From NCBI GenBank assembly GCA_025808415.1, contig CP075525.1:2651501-2715500 (forward strand): 64,000 bases of DNA, written 5' to 3'. Positions 52,636-62,532 of this stretch are shown one piece after another. How positions within the stretch are numbered: position 1 is the stretch's first letter; each line of letters opens with the position of its first letter. This DNA is from Cyclobacteriaceae bacterium (GTDB lineage: Bacteria > Bacteroidota > Bacteroidia > Cytophagales > Cyclobacteriaceae). The position numbers and the translations under genes are program-made. The notes under the pieces were generated by a model. It saw only the letters and a list, made by a program, of their open reading frames with translations, searched no databases and had not been told where the DNA came from.

Positions 52636-53453
52636 AAGCCGGCTTTTTTTTAATACTACTTGCAGTACTAGTTACCGATCCGGCCAGGATTGGAAAGATC
52701 AACCGCGTTAAGGAAGAAGCAAAAAAGGCTTACCTGGCAGGTGATTATGCTACAGCTGCCGCGAAATACAAATACCTTACAGACTCGTTGGCAGTAACGG
52801 AAGAAGAAGTGCTACTGAATCTGGCCAACGCCTATTTTGAACTTAACGATACCACGGCTGCCATCAGTCAATATCAAACTTTAACACAAAGTTTTAATAA
52901 CAAAATCCGCTCGGTGGCCCAGCAGCAATTGGGCGTTGCGCGAAACAAGCAATCTAAATTTGAAGAAGCCCTCAACCATTTTAAGGAAGCCATTAAGGCC
53001 GATCCCACGAATAACGATGCCCGCTATAACTATGAATTGCTGAAACGGAAACTGGATGAACAAAAAAAACAGGAGCAGCAACAGAAGGACCAAAACAAAG
53101 ACCAACAGCAAAACGACAAACAAAAACAAGAGCAACAGAAGAAAGACGAACAGAAACAAAACCAAGACAAAAAAGAACAAGATAAAAAAGAAGAGAAAAA
53201 GGATCAGTCGGGCAAGCCTGAAGAGCAAAAGGAAAATGACAAAAAAGACCAGCAACAGCAGGAACAGGATGCCCGTCAGAATGAAGAGAAAAAGGACAAC
53301 CCACCTTCATCTGAAAAACTGCGGCAAATGAAAATCAGTCCGGAGGCCGCCAATAAAATCCTGGAAGCCATGCGCAACCAGGAAGTTCAGTACCTGCAAC
53401 AAAATAAGCGAAAAGCAACACAACCCAAGGATAAGAATAAACCAGATTGGTAA
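52632..53453 (+). CDS. TPR-repeat protein with Lys/Gln-rich tail, BatC-like
   Basis: A 273-residue protein with a short N-terminal hydrophobic segment, three TPR-like repeats (AYLAGDYATAAAKYKYL; LLNLANAYFELNDTTAAI; EALNHFKEAIKADPTNNDARY) at about residues 30-135, then about 90 residues of Lys/Gln/Glu/Asp low complexity, and a short C-terminal helix. This is the form of BatC-type proteins that follow BatB. The low-complexity tail is probably unstructured. Confidence 0.82.
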   Translation: MKAGFFLILLAVLVTDPARIGKINRVKEEAKKAYLAGDYATAAAKYKYLTDSLAVTEEEVLLNLANAYFELNDTTAAISQYQTLTQSFNNKIRSVAQQQLGVARNKQSKFEEALNHFKEAIKADPTNNDARYNYELLKRKLDEQKKQEQQQKDQNKDQQQNDKQKQEQQKKDEQKQNQDKKEQDKKEEKKDQSGKPEEQKENDKKDQQQQEQDARQNEEKKDNPPSSEKLRQMKISPEAANKILEAMRNQEVQYLQQNKRKATQPKDKNKPDW

Positions 53454-53523
53454 CCGAAAGACATAAGACTTAAGATATAAGTAGTAAGACATAGGCAGTA
53501 ATACGAAGTAAATACAAAAGCTA

Positions 53524-54702
53524 ATGAAAGAAGTATACATCATCTCAGCGGTACGTACACCCATCGGAAGTTTTGGGGGAAGCCTCGCAACTGTTTCGGC
53601 CGTTCAACTAGGCGCAACAGCGGTTAAAGGCGCAATCCAAAAGGCAGGCGTTGATCCTAAATTGATTCAGGAACTTTTCATCGGAAACGTAATTTCTTCC
53701 GGCCTACAACAGGCACCCGCCACACAAGTTGCAGTAGCTGCCGGACTGGGGTATGAAATTCCCTGTACATTAATCAACAAAGTGTGCGCCTCGGGCATGA
53801 AAGCCGTAATGCTGGGGGCACAGTCCATCATGCTCGGTCAAAACGATGTGGTGGTTGCGGGTGGCATGGAAAGCATGTCAAACATTCCCTATTATCTGTT
53901 AAAGGCGCGTTACGGCTATCGCTATGGCAACGGTGATGTAGTGGATGGACTGACTTACGATGGCCTAACCGATGTATACAACCATTGCGCCATGGGCGTT
54001 TGTGCCGATAACACCGCCAGGGAAATGAACATCTCCCGCCAAGACCAGGATAATTATGCCATCAATTCTTACAAGCGGGCTGCTGCTGCCTGGACTGCCG
54101 GTAAATTCAACAACGAAATAGTACCGGTAGAAATCACCGACAGAAAAGGGAATACAACACTGTTTGCCGAAGATGAAGAATATAAAAACGTAAACTTCGA
54201 TAAGATTCCCGGGCTTCGCGCAGTCTTCACAAAAGACGGAACAGTAACGGCTGCCAACGCCTCCACCATCAACGATGGGGCCTCCGCCCTGGTGCTGATG
54301 AGCAAAGAAAAAGCTGTTGAACTAGGCTTAAAGCCAATCGCTAAAATCAAAGGATTTGGTGATGCCGCCCAGGACCCCATGTGGTTTACTACTGCCCCGG
54401 CATTAGCCATCCCTAAAGCCATTAAGCATGCAGGGGTAAGCGCTTCTGATGTTAGCTATTACGAAATCAACGAGGCCTTTTCTGCCGTGGCCATAGCCAA
54501 CAATATCAAGCTCGGCCTTAATCCTGACAAAGTAAATGTTAATGGCGGTGCCGTGGCCATTGGTCACCCGCTGGGCGCTTCGGGTGCACGCATTATCACC
54601 ACCCTGATTAACGTACTGAAACAAAACAACGAAACATTAGGCGTGGCTGGCATTTGTAATGGTGGCGGTGGGGCTTCAGCCATGGTGATCGAAAATGCCT
54701 GA
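53524..54702 (+). CDS. Acetyl-CoA C-acyltransferase (thiolase)
   Basis: A 392-residue thiolase. The acyl-accepting Cys is in NKVCASGMKAV near residue 89, the His in NVNGGAVAIGHPLGASGARI, and the second Cys in GICNGGGGASAM. It makes or cleaves acetoacetyl-CoA/3-ketoacyl-CoA; the biosynthetic acetyl-CoA acetyltransferase type is more likely from the length and motif form. It is preceded by a low-complexity spacer. Confidence 0.94.
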   Translation: MKEVYIISAVRTPIGSFGGSLATVSAVQLGATAVKGAIQKAGVDPKLIQELFIGNVISSGLQQAPATQVAVAAGLGYEIPCTLINKVCASGMKAVMLGAQSIMLGQNDVVVAGGMESMSNIPYYLLKARYGYRYGNGDVVDGLTYDGLTDVYNHCAMGVCADNTAREMNISRQDQDNYAINSYKRAAAAWTAGKFNNEIVPVEITDRKGNTTLFAEDEEYKNVNFDKIPGLRAVFTKDGTVTAANASTINDGASALVLMSKEKAVELGLKPIAKIKGFGDAAQDPMWFTTAPALAIPKAIKHAGVSASDVSYYEINEAFSAVAIANNIKLGLNPDKVNVNGGAVAIGHPLGASGARIITTLINVLKQNNETLGVAGICNGGGGASAMVIENA

Positions 54703-54778
54703 TTGGCTGACAACATTTTTGAGTGACAATAAATGTAACCGAAATTCCGTTGTACGTGCATCCTCAATTTCCTCACTC

Positions 54779-56086
54779 ATGAATCGCGTTATTTTCAATA
54801 TTCTTTTTTTTATACCCTCATTCGCTTTTGCCCAACGCGAAGTGCGTACCTATTACGATGCTTCCCGAACGCAAATACAGGAGATTTATGCAGTAGCCCG
54901 CGAAGACACCGAAAAGCTTGTAGGAAAGTACCAGCGCTTTTACCCTGATGGAAAGCTTGCTGTGGAAGGCAGTTTTAACAACGGAAAAAAGAATGGTGAG
55001 TTTATGGAATACCATGACACCGGCAATCCTGCACGCAAAATGATATACGTAAACGGCATGCGCCATGGGCCGGTTGAAGTGTATGACGAAGCTGGCAAAA
55101 AAGTGCAACGCGCCTATTACCAAAACGACATATTGGTTGATAGCGTGCAATCGTATTACGACAATGGGGCAATGAAAAGCGAAACGGTTTTTAAAAAAGG
55201 AAAACCCGATGGCGTGGTACGCGAATACTATAACAATGGAAACTTAAAAAGTGAAATCTATTACCTCAACGGAAAGCCCAACGGTATCACCCGTTACTTT
55301 TATGAATCCGGAACCATAGAAAAGGAAGCGAACTACAAGAATGGGATACTCACAGGTTTTTTAAAAACCTACTACACTAACGGGCAATTGGAAACCGTTT
55401 CCACCATAGCGGAGGGTACCAAAAACGGATCATTTAAAAACTATGATCGTGATGGTCATCTTATCCTGGAAGGGTCTTTCATGAATGGACTGCTGCATGG
55501 CGATAACACCGGCTTCTATGCCGATGGTACCGTAAAGCACCGCTTTAAATATTCCGAAGGCCGGAAAACCGGTACTGGTTTGGTTTACCACCCGAACGGA
55601 AAACTGAAGTTAAAAGAACAACCATCATTGACAGGAAAAGATTGGGTTATAGAAGAGTATTCAGATAACGAAAAGAAACTTTCGGTTAAACGTTATCGCG
55701 ACAATGCCCCACACGGTATGTGGATATTCTATCACACCGATGGCACCACCGAACGGATAAAAGAAAATTACGAAGCCGGAAAGCTTTCGGGTAGCCGGTA
55801 TGAATATTATCAAAACGGTAAACCAAAACTGGAAGAAACCTATAAGTTCAGCCTGCTCAATGGCCCGTTTAAAACCTGGTACGAAGATGGTACCCTCCAA
55901 TCGCAAGGCGAGTGCAAATCGCAGCGCAAGCATGGCCTATTTACAGCCTACCATGCCAATGGAAAAGTGAAAGAGCAAGGCGAATACGTGGCCGACAAAA
56001 AGCACAAAGAATGGAAGGAATTTGACGAAGCCGGCAACCTTGTTAAAACGTATGTGTTTAAAGCCGGTATTTTGGTTGAACAATAG
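54779..56086 (+). CDS. Secreted MORN-like / YwqK-type repeat protein
   Basis: A 435-residue protein from the ATG at 54779, chosen because it starts a signal peptide (VIFNILFFIPSFAFAQ); the frame is open upstream into the thiolase end but that part is not signal-like. About fifteen repeats of the form YY.NG..K.E..Y..G...G...Y (YYNNGNLKSEIYYLNGKPNG) fill the rest. The YwqK label is used for an antitoxin in Bacillus, but in Bacteroidota such proteins are usually secreted with unknown function. Confidence 0.85.
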   Translation: MNRVIFNILFFIPSFAFAQREVRTYYDASRTQIQEIYAVAREDTEKLVGKYQRFYPDGKLAVEGSFNNGKKNGEFMEYHDTGNPARKMIYVNGMRHGPVEVYDEAGKKVQRAYYQNDILVDSVQSYYDNGAMKSETVFKKGKPDGVVREYYNNGNLKSEIYYLNGKPNGITRYFYESGTIEKEANYKNGILTGFLKTYYTNGQLETVSTIAEGTKNGSFKNYDRDGHLILEGSFMNGLLHGDNTGFYADGTVKHRFKYSEGRKTGTGLVYHPNGKLKLKEQPSLTGKDWVIEEYSDNEKKLSVKRYRDNAPHGMWIFYHTDGTTERIKENYEAGKLSGSRYEYYQNGKPKLEETYKFSLLNGPFKTWYEDGTLQSQGECKSQRKHGLFTAYHANGKVKEQGEYVADKKHKEWKEFDEAGNLVKTYVFKAGILVEQ

Positions 56087-56175
56087 TTAACGATCGGGCA
56101 TTTCTGAGCCTGTATTTTTTAATCCGCTCCATTTCTTACCCCAAGTTTTAATTACTTTGCGCCTTTGAATTGCAT

Positions 56176-57129
56176 ATGCAGGCCATAAAAGAAACCCACT
56201 ATAAATTCCCCGGGCAAACCGGCTTTTATCGCGGAAAAGTTCGCGATGTCTATTATTTCGGAAACATTATGGCCATGGTAGCAACCGATCGCATTTCAGC
56301 ATTCGATGTGGTACTTCCGCGCGCCATCCCCGACAAGGGAAGGGTACTCAATCAAATTGCAGCAAAAAATTTATTGGCCACAAAAGAACTCGTGCCCAAT
56401 TGGGTTATTGAAACGCCTGATCCAAACGTAACCATTGGCTTCACGTGTAAAACCTTTCCGGTAGAAATGGTGGTGCGGGGCTACCTGGCGGGGCATGCCT
56501 GGCGGGAATACCGCGCAGGTAAACGCATGCTGTGTGGCGTTCCGTTACCGGATGGACTTAAAGAAAATGACAAACTGCCTCACCCCATTATAACGCCAAC
56601 TACCAAGGCACACGAAGGGCACGATGAGGATATTTCGCGCAAAGAAATTTTAGAGCGGGGAATAGTAAGTGAAAAGGATTACACCCAATTGGAGGAATAT
56701 ACTTTTACATTGTTTGCCAAAGGCTCGGCATTGGCTGCAGAACGTGGGCTTATTTTAGTGGATACCAAATATGAATTCGGAAAACACAACGATAAGATTT
56801 ACCTGATTGACGAAGTGCATACACCCGATTCGTCACGCTACTTTTATGCCTCCGGGTATGCCGAACGCCAACAAAAGGGCGAAGCCCAAAAGCAACTATC
56901 AAAAGAATTTGTACGGCAGTGGCTCATTGAAAATGGATTTCAGGGTAAAGAAGGCCAACGCGTACCTGAAATGACTGATCAGGTGGTGGAATCGATTTCA
57001 GCCCGTTACAAAGAATTATATCAACAAGTTACCGGCTCATTGTTGGAACCGGTTGATTATAGTGCCCTTGGGCAAAGAATAGAGCAAAGTATCCTTAATT
57101 CACTAAAATCACTTAATTTAGGCGCTTAA
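56176..57129 (+). CDS. purC: Phosphoribosylaminoimidazole-succinocarboxamide synthase PurC
   Basis: A 317-residue SAICAR synthase from the ATG at 56176 ([11 protein letters not shown]); a TTG two codons earlier is less likely. It has [41 protein letters not shown], the substrate loop, and VDTKYEFG...[13 protein letters not shown]. This is the longer, eukaryote-like form with an extended C-terminus. It joins CAIR with aspartate in purine synthesis. A TTACTTTG near-match to the -7 box lies 20 bases upstream. Confidence 0.95.
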   Translation: MQAIKETHYKFPGQTGFYRGKVRDVYYFGNIMAMVATDRISAFDVVLPRAIPDKGRVLNQIAAKNLLATKELVPNWVIETPDPNVTIGFTCKTFPVEMVVRGYLAGHAWREYRAGKRMLCGVPLPDGLKENDKLPHPIITPTTKAHEGHDEDISRKEILERGIVSEKDYTQLEEYTFTLFAKGSALAAERGLILVDTKYEFGKHNDKIYLIDEVHTPDSSRYFYASGYAERQQKGEAQKQLSKEFVRQWLIENGFQGKEGQRVPEMTDQVVESISARYKELYQQVTGSLLEPVDYSALGQRIEQSILNSLKSLNLGA

Positions 57130-57162
57130 TCATCAACATAAACGGTTAATTATCCTTAAAAA

Positions 57163-57543
57163 ATGAAGTATACCATTGATAAGCAAGAGAAGTACTGCCT
57201 GATGCGCCTGCATGAAGAAAAACTGGATTCAAGCGTTGCTCCTGGATTGAAGTCAGAATTAATCACCCTGCATGCCGAAGGCGTCCGCAATATTGTATTG
57301 GATTTAAGCGAGGTAAAATATACCGACTCCTCAGGCCTTAGTGCATTACTGGTGGGCAACCGCATATTGCAGGAAGATGGCGGGATATTCGTGCTGGCTT
57401 CACTATCCGATCACACCAGCAAACTGATAAAGATTTCACAATTGGATAGTGTGTTGAATATATTGCCAACTGTTGAAGAAGCGGTTGATACAGTATTTAT
57501 GCACGAAATTGAAAAGGACCTGAAAAATACGGATGGCCATTAA
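57163..57543 (+). CDS. STAS-domain protein (anti-sigma factor antagonist-like)
   Basis: A 126-residue single STAS domain. The phosphorylatable Ser is in KYTDSSGLSALLVG near residue 60, after NIVLDLSEV. Such proteins are switched by kinase/phosphatase partners; no partner gene is near. It ends before a strong terminator. Confidence 0.85.
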   Translation: MKYTIDKQEKYCLMRLHEEKLDSSVAPGLKSELITLHAEGVRNIVLDLSEVKYTDSSGLSALLVGNRILQEDGGIFVLASLSDHTSKLIKISQLDSVLNILPTVEEAVDTVFMHEIEKDLKNTDGH

Positions 57544-57564
57544 CATGTAAACGAATTTTAAAGC

Positions 57565-57595
57565 AGACCAAGACCTTCCGGGTTTTGGTCTTTTT
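57565..57595 (+). terminator. Intrinsic terminator after the STAS gene
   Basis: AGACCAAGACC, loop TTCCG, GGTTTTGGTCT, then a T-rich tail. All eleven positions pair, some as wobble. It separates the STAS gene from ribonuclease Z. Confidence 0.85.
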
Positions 57596-57606
57596 ATTTA
57601 TACCCG

Positions 57607-58524
57607 TTGAGTTTTAAAATCACCATACTGGGATCAAGTGGGGCACTTCCGGCATTCGGAAGATTTCCTTCAGCACAACTTGTCGAAATCCAAAACCAGC
57701 ACTTTCTGGTAGACTGTGGCGAGGGCACACAAATGCAACTCATGCGGTACAACGCAAACCTTCATCGCATAAACCACATTTTTATTTCACACCTCCATGG
57801 CGACCATTACCTGGGCTTACTTGGGCTGATCTTTACCATGCACCTGAACCACCGCACAAATGACCTACACCTGTACAGCCATCGGGGCCTGGGCGAGATA
57901 ATCACTACACAATTCAGGTATTCCCTTTCTTCACCACGATTCAATATTATCCTGCACACATTAACCCCAGGCAAGCAGCACGTTATTTTTGAAAACAATC
58001 AACTTTCAGTATCCACTATACCGCTCAAACATAAACTTGATTGCTCAGGCTTTCTTTTTCGGGAAAAAATTAAACCCAGAAGAATCGACAAAGACAGACT
58101 ACCGGCAGGCCTAAGCCTGCAACAAGTGGCCAGTTTAAAAACGGGGGCCGATGTGTTAGAGGTGGACGGGACTATACGTTATCGCAATGCCGATATAACC
58201 CTTGCACCACGTAAATCCCGAAGCTATGCCTATTGCTCGGATACCGCTTTTGATGATCGCCTGGTGAACATAGTTGAGCAGGTTGATGTTCTTTACCACG
58301 AAGCCACTTTCATGGAGTCGGAAAAAGACAAAGCCGAAGAAACCAAACACAGCACAGCCGCCCAGGCTGCTGAAATAGCATTGAAGGCAAAAGTTGGGAA
58401 ATTGCTTATCGGTCACTTCTCCGCCCGCTATAAGGACCTGGATCCACTTTTAAAAGAAGCCCGGCACATTTTTACCAACACGGTGCTGGCCGAAGAAGGG
58501 CTAACGTTTACCCTGGAAGAATGA
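57607..58524 (+). CDS. rnz: Ribonuclease Z
   Basis: A 305-residue metallo-beta-lactamase-fold nuclease. SHLHGDHYLGL is the HxHxDH metal motif, SSGALPAFGR the family start, CSDTAFDD and the late LLIGHFSARY the other metal ligands. It trims the 3' end of tRNA precursors, needed here because the tRNAs in this window do not encode CCA. The start is a TTG, the only start giving the conserved N-terminus (SFKITILGSS), 11 bases after the terminator. Confidence 0.92.
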   Translation: MSFKITILGSSGALPAFGRFPSAQLVEIQNQHFLVDCGEGTQMQLMRYNANLHRINHIFISHLHGDHYLGLLGLIFTMHLNHRTNDLHLYSHRGLGEIITTQFRYSLSSPRFNIILHTLTPGKQHVIFENNQLSVSTIPLKHKLDCSGFLFREKIKPRRIDKDRLPAGLSLQQVASLKTGADVLEVDGTIRYRNADITLAPRKSRSYAYCSDTAFDDRLVNIVEQVDVLYHEATFMESEKDKAEETKHSTAAQAAEIALKAKVGKLLIGHFSARYKDLDPLLKEARHIFTNTVLAEEGLTFTLEE

Positions 58525-59306
58525 TGATAACCCTGGAGCAAAAAAAGAACCGGTTGTTTGTTGTGTTGTGTGGCATATTTCTCACCAATGCACTACTGGC
58601 CGAAATGATCGGCACTAAAATTTTTTCTGCCGAGGCCACCGTAGGAATTGACCCCGCGCATATCAATATTATGGGTTTTATAATGGACTTTAACCTTACG
58701 GCCGGGGTTATCATCTGGCCCATCGTTTTTGTTACTACTGATCTGATAAACGAATATTTTGGCAAGCCCGGTGTAAAGCGCATCAGTTACCTCACTGCTA
58801 TGCTGATTGCTTACAGTTTCCTGGTGATTTTTCTTACCATAGAATTGCCGCCCGCACAGTGGTGGCTAGATGCCAACAGCAAAGATGCTGATGGCAATTC
58901 ATTCAACATCAATTTTGCCTTTTCAAAAATTTTCGGACAAGGGTTAAGGATTATCGCAGGCTCATTGACAGCCTTTTTGCTGGGGCAATTGGTAGATGTT
59001 TTTGTATTTCAACGCCTGCGAAAATTAACGGGATCGAAAATGCTATGGCTAAGGGCCACCGGATCAACCCTTGTTTCGCAGTTTGTTGACAGCTTTGTAG
59101 TGTTGTTTATCGCATTTTATGGTGTATTCTCAAACACGCAAATTATTGCTATTGGCATTACCAATTACATCTACAAGTTTGTAATTGCCATAGCCCTTAC
59201 CCCGCTTATTTACCTGGGACATTCGTTAATCGATCGATACCTTGGGAAAGAAAATGCGAGCAAACTTATGGAAGAAGCGGCACACAAGAGTAAAGGATTT
59301 TTTTAA
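58521..59306 (+). CDS. Queuosine precursor transporter (YhhQ family)
   Basis: A 261-residue membrane protein of the YhhQ/vitamin-uptake-like family. It has FLTNALLAEMIGTKIF at the start, the signature TTDLINEYFGKPGVKR near residue 75, and TGSTLVSQFVDSFVVLF in the last third. It imports queuine or preQ precursors for tRNA modification. The start overlaps the ribonuclease Z stop by 4 bases; both genes concern tRNA. Confidence 0.88.
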   Translation: MMITLEQKKNRLFVVLCGIFLTNALLAEMIGTKIFSAEATVGIDPAHINIMGFIMDFNLTAGVIIWPIVFVTTDLINEYFGKPGVKRISYLTAMLIAYSFLVIFLTIELPPAQWWLDANSKDADGNSFNINFAFSKIFGQGLRIIAGSLTAFLLGQLVDVFVFQRLRKLTGSKMLWLRATGSTLVSQFVDSFVVLFIAFYGVFSNTQIIAIGITNYIYKFVIAIALTPLIYLGHSLIDRYLGKENASKLMEEAAHKSKGFF

Positions 59307-59314
59307 CGAAATAC

Positions 59315-60058
59315 TTACCGGGGACGCCTTAGATTATCGCAAATTATGGCGGTGGCAACCGCTGCATTTAACGACTCTGCCCCACCAAACCGAGGTATCG
59401 TTACCCTTTGCGTAACTTTTTTCTCAACAGCCTCTGAAATACCCCGCGCTTCGTTTCCAATAACGATAATTGCGCTTTTACCGATGGCCATGGTATGAAC
59501 ATTCTCACCCCCTAAAAAAGTACCCCACACCGGTACCGTCACCTGATCAAGGAAATGTACCAGGTTAGTATAATACATCCCTACCCGTGTAAAGGAACCC
59601 ATACTGGCGTGAAGAACCTTGGAATTATATAAATCAGTTGTATCTGTTGATGCAATCACTTTGGTTATGCCGTACCAATCGGCAACCCGAATGATGGTAC
59701 CCAGGTTTCCCGGATCGCGTATATCATCCAGCATCAAAACAAATTCATCCGTTCCAACTCTTAAAGCAAGGTTAGGCTTTATGCGGGCTATGGCCAGCGC
59801 TGTATCGTTTGTCTTGAATTCACCCAAATCCGATAACAGGCTCGCTTTCACCTCCACAAGCTCGCCTTTATAACGGTCAAGCAACGATTGATTGGAACTG
59901 ATAAACGATGGCGTGCCAATGATGGTATCGAGAACAAAATCAGAACCCAACAACTCCAGCACACTCTTTGCACCTTCCACCACAAACCGTTGTTCCAATT
60001 GTCGGTATTTCTTTACTTGCAAAGATTTAATATACTTAATGCGGGCTTTCGAAAGCAT
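59315..60058 (-). CDS. SpoU/TrmH-family RNA 2'-O-methyltransferase
   Basis: A 247-residue SPOUT enzyme from the ATG at 60058 (MLSKARIKYIKSLQ). An upstream ATG at 60082 would overlap the divergent tamL start and is not needed. The N-terminal substrate-binding domain is followed by LDDIRDPGNLGTIIRVADW, IVIGNEARGIS and the knot IPRFGGAESLNAAVA. It methylates rRNA or tRNA ribose. The convergent transporter gene ends 8 bases away. Confidence 0.92.
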   Translation of the reverse strand: MLSKARIKYIKSLQVKKYRQLEQRFVVEGAKSVLELLGSDFVLDTIIGTPSFISSNQSLLDRYKGELVEVKASLLSDLGEFKTNDTALAIARIKPNLALRVGTDEFVLMLDDIRDPGNLGTIIRVADWYGITKVIASTDTTDLYNSKVLHASMGSFTRVGMYYTNLVHFLDQVTVPVWGTFLGGENVHTMAIGKSAIIVIGNEARGISEAVEKKVTQRVTIPRFGGAESLNAAVATAIICDNLRRPR

Positions 60059-60071
60059 GTTTACTTGACCA

Positions 60072-62531
60072 TTGAACTTCACGAAAATTAGATATTATTT
60101 TCTTATCCTCAGCACTGCGGCCCTGTTGCAAAGTTGCCTGGGTACAAAACATCTGAAGGAGAATGAAAAAATGCTGTACCGACAAAAAATTGATGCCCCA
60201 AAAGGTGTAAGCATTTCTGCCCTTAAAGGGTTGTACGTTCAGGAAAGCAATAAGAAATTTTTAGGCACACCGGTACACTCTTTGGTAGCTATATATTACT
60301 TCGGTTATAAGCGCTTTAACCCGGTCAAAATCGAAAAAAAGATTTCACGCCTCAATGCGAAAATGGATGCTCGCATCAAAAAGGCTGAAACCGAAAAAAA
60401 AGTACTTAACCGCCAATTTAAAAAGCAACGTAAAACCGAAGAACTGAAAAACACGCTCGAAAACGGAAATTTTTGGATGCGTTGGGGCGAGCCGGTAAGT
60501 ATTTTCGATAGTGCGAAAATACAGCTTACTGTTGAAAAATTCCAGGACTACCTGTTTAACCACGGGTACTTTAAAAACAAAGTGAGCTTTAGCACCACCA
60601 CCAAAGCAGCTAAGCTGGTAAATGTTAAATATACTGTATTAACAGGCCCGCTTTACATTTTAGATTCAGTTATGTACCGCATCCCTGATTCAGCCCTGCA
60701 CAAACTGATCCTTGAAACAAAAACCGTAAGCTTTTTAAAAAAAGGTGAAGCGTACAACCAGGATAATTTTTCGAAAGAACGTGAACGGATAGATCTCCTC
60801 TTTAAAGAATACGGGTATTATGATTTTAGCAGGCAGTACATCGAATTTGATGTAGATACCGCCTACCGCGACAAACACCGTGTTGCCATAAGGCTTCTGA
60901 TCAACGATCCTGCCAAGCGAGGATATCACAAAAAATTCAGCATTGACGAAGTTCATTTCACTACCGATGCGGGCATGAATATTCCGGGGGTAAGCCGAAC
61001 GCGCCAGAATTACCGCGGAACAGATTTTGAATACTATGAAAAACTTTACAGCCCCAAAATTTTAAGTCAACGTATCTTTCTTCACCCTGGCGAATACTAC
61101 AGCCGCACCCAAACCTTTAACACCCAACGCCAATTGGCCAACCTCGATAATTTTAAGTTTGTAAACATAAATTTCGATACGACCGGTGGAAAATTCATTG
61201 CGAATATTTTTACCAATGCACTCGATCGCTACCAATGGTCGAATGAAGTAGGCGTTAACGTAACACAAGGATTTCCGGGTCCTTTCTATAACATCAACTT
61301 CAAGAAGCGTAATATTTTCAGGGGATTGGAAAATTTTGAAATGAACGGTCGCATTGGTTATGAGGGTGTAGCTTCGGCAACGGCAACGGCTAATGTGTAC
61401 CAAAGTGTTGAGGCCGGTGTAAATGCATCGATCACCTTTCCACAATTCCTCTTTCCGCTAAAAGAAGAAACCCGTTATAAGCTCGGGCGCATCAACCCAC
61501 GCACAAAAGCCCTGATCGGGTATAACTACACCAACCGGCCTGAATATATCCGTTCAGCCACCACCGTAAATTATGTATATAGCTGGGAAAACCAACGCAT
61601 CAGGAGGTTCGACCTTACCCTGGCCAACCTCAGCGTCATTAACTCCAGGCTCGACCCGGCCTTTCAACAATTGCTCACCGATCTTTTTGTGAACGAAGGC
61701 AATACCTTATTCCGTACGTTCGAACCCTCCTTTGTAAGCAGTGTTATTTTCAGTATGGCCTGGAACCACAGGAACTACGGAAACCTGGAAGAGAACTCGA
61801 TTTTCTTCCGCTGGTCGTTGGAAAGTGGTGGCACACTTCAAAATATTTTTGACTACCCCATTATTGCACGCAACGGATTAAACTCATTCCGGTATATCCG
61901 ATTAAGTGCCGACTTCAGACGGCTTCGGATCATCGATAAAAATACAAACCTGGCTTATCGCTTTAATGGTGGCGTAGGTTATTCTTACGATGATACCGGT
62001 GTACTGCCGTATGAAAAATATTTCTTCGCAGGCGGTAGCAATAGTGTACGCGCCTGGCGACCGCGCAGGCTTGGGCCCGGTAGTTTCCGGCCACGACAAA
62101 GTGCCGACCCGGTTAAGGACGGCCTGTACGACTACCGCTTTGAGCAACCGGGCGATGCCTTGCTGGAAGCCAGCATTGAATTGCGCAGGAAACTATTTGG
62201 CTTTATTGAAGGTGCTGTCTTTTTGGATGCCGGAAATGTCTGGACGCTTCAGCCCCGTATTGTACGCGACAGCGAAGGAAACGTTATTGAAAATGGTAAC
62301 TCGCAATTCAAATTAAACCAGTTTTATAAAGAATTCGGAGTAGGCACCGGAATAGGGCTACGGTTTAATTTCTCTTTTCTTATACTGCGTTTTGATGCCG
62401 GCATGAAAGTTTATGACCCGGGCAGACCCGAGGGCGACAGGTTTGTGTTGGATAAAATAAAGTTTTTCAGGCCATTTGGCGTAAATCGTGAACCGGTAAT
62501 TTACAATGTTGGAGTAGGTTTTCCATTCTAA
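60072..62531 (+). CDS. tamL: TamL-like BamA/TamA-family outer membrane lipoprotein
   Basis: An 819-residue protein read from a TTG at 60072 that opens a lipoprotein signal (YYFLILSTAALLQSC, Cys 22). POTRA-like repeats occupy about residues 35-400, and a 16-strand barrel region follows, with the Omp85 signature in FFAGGSNSVRAWRPRRLGPG and a terminal aromatic strand (YNVGVGFPF). A lipidated Omp85 protein is the Bacteroidota TamL, which works with TamB in outer-membrane assembly. No tamB gene lies next to it inside the window. Confidence 0.88.
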   Translation: MNFTKIRYYFLILSTAALLQSCLGTKHLKENEKMLYRQKIDAPKGVSISALKGLYVQESNKKFLGTPVHSLVAIYYFGYKRFNPVKIEKKISRLNAKMDARIKKAETEKKVLNRQFKKQRKTEELKNTLENGNFWMRWGEPVSIFDSAKIQLTVEKFQDYLFNHGYFKNKVSFSTTTKAAKLVNVKYTVLTGPLYILDSVMYRIPDSALHKLILETKTVSFLKKGEAYNQDNFSKERERIDLLFKEYGYYDFSRQYIEFDVDTAYRDKHRVAIRLLINDPAKRGYHKKFSIDEVHFTTDAGMNIPGVSRTRQNYRGTDFEYYEKLYSPKILSQRIFLHPGEYYSRTQTFNTQRQLANLDNFKFVNINFDTTGGKFIANIFTNALDRYQWSNEVGVNVTQGFPGPFYNINFKKRNIFRGLENFEMNGRIGYEGVASATATANVYQSVEAGVNASITFPQFLFPLKEETRYKLGRINPRTKALIGYNYTNRPEYIRSATTVNYVYSWENQRIRRFDLTLANLSVINSRLDPAFQQLLTDLFVNEGNTLFRTFEPSFVSSVIFSMAWNHRNYGNLEENSIFFRWSLESGGTLQNIFDYPIIARNGLNSFRYIRLSADFRRLRIIDKNTNLAYRFNGGVGYSYDDTGVLPYEKYFFAGGSNSVRAWRPRRLGPGSFRPRQSADPVKDGLYDYRFEQPGDALLEASIELRRKLFGFIEGAVFLDAGNVWTLQPRIVRDSEGNVIENGNSQFKLNQFYKEFGVGTGIGLRFNFSFLILRFDAGMKVYDPGRPEGDRFVLDKIKFFRPFGVNREPVIYNVGVGFPF

Positions 62532-62532
62532 T

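Noticed and set aside
52881..53255. Long antisense frame very rich in Leu and Phe
   Set aside because: It is the complement of the Lys/Gln-rich low-complexity tail of the TPR protein and would encode an unnatural poly-Leu/Phe protein.
58102..58119. GCAGGC/GCCTGC palindrome in ribonuclease Z as a second copy of the inserted repeat
   Set aside because: The residues there fit the ribonuclease Z family without insertion, and the core of the repeat is missing.
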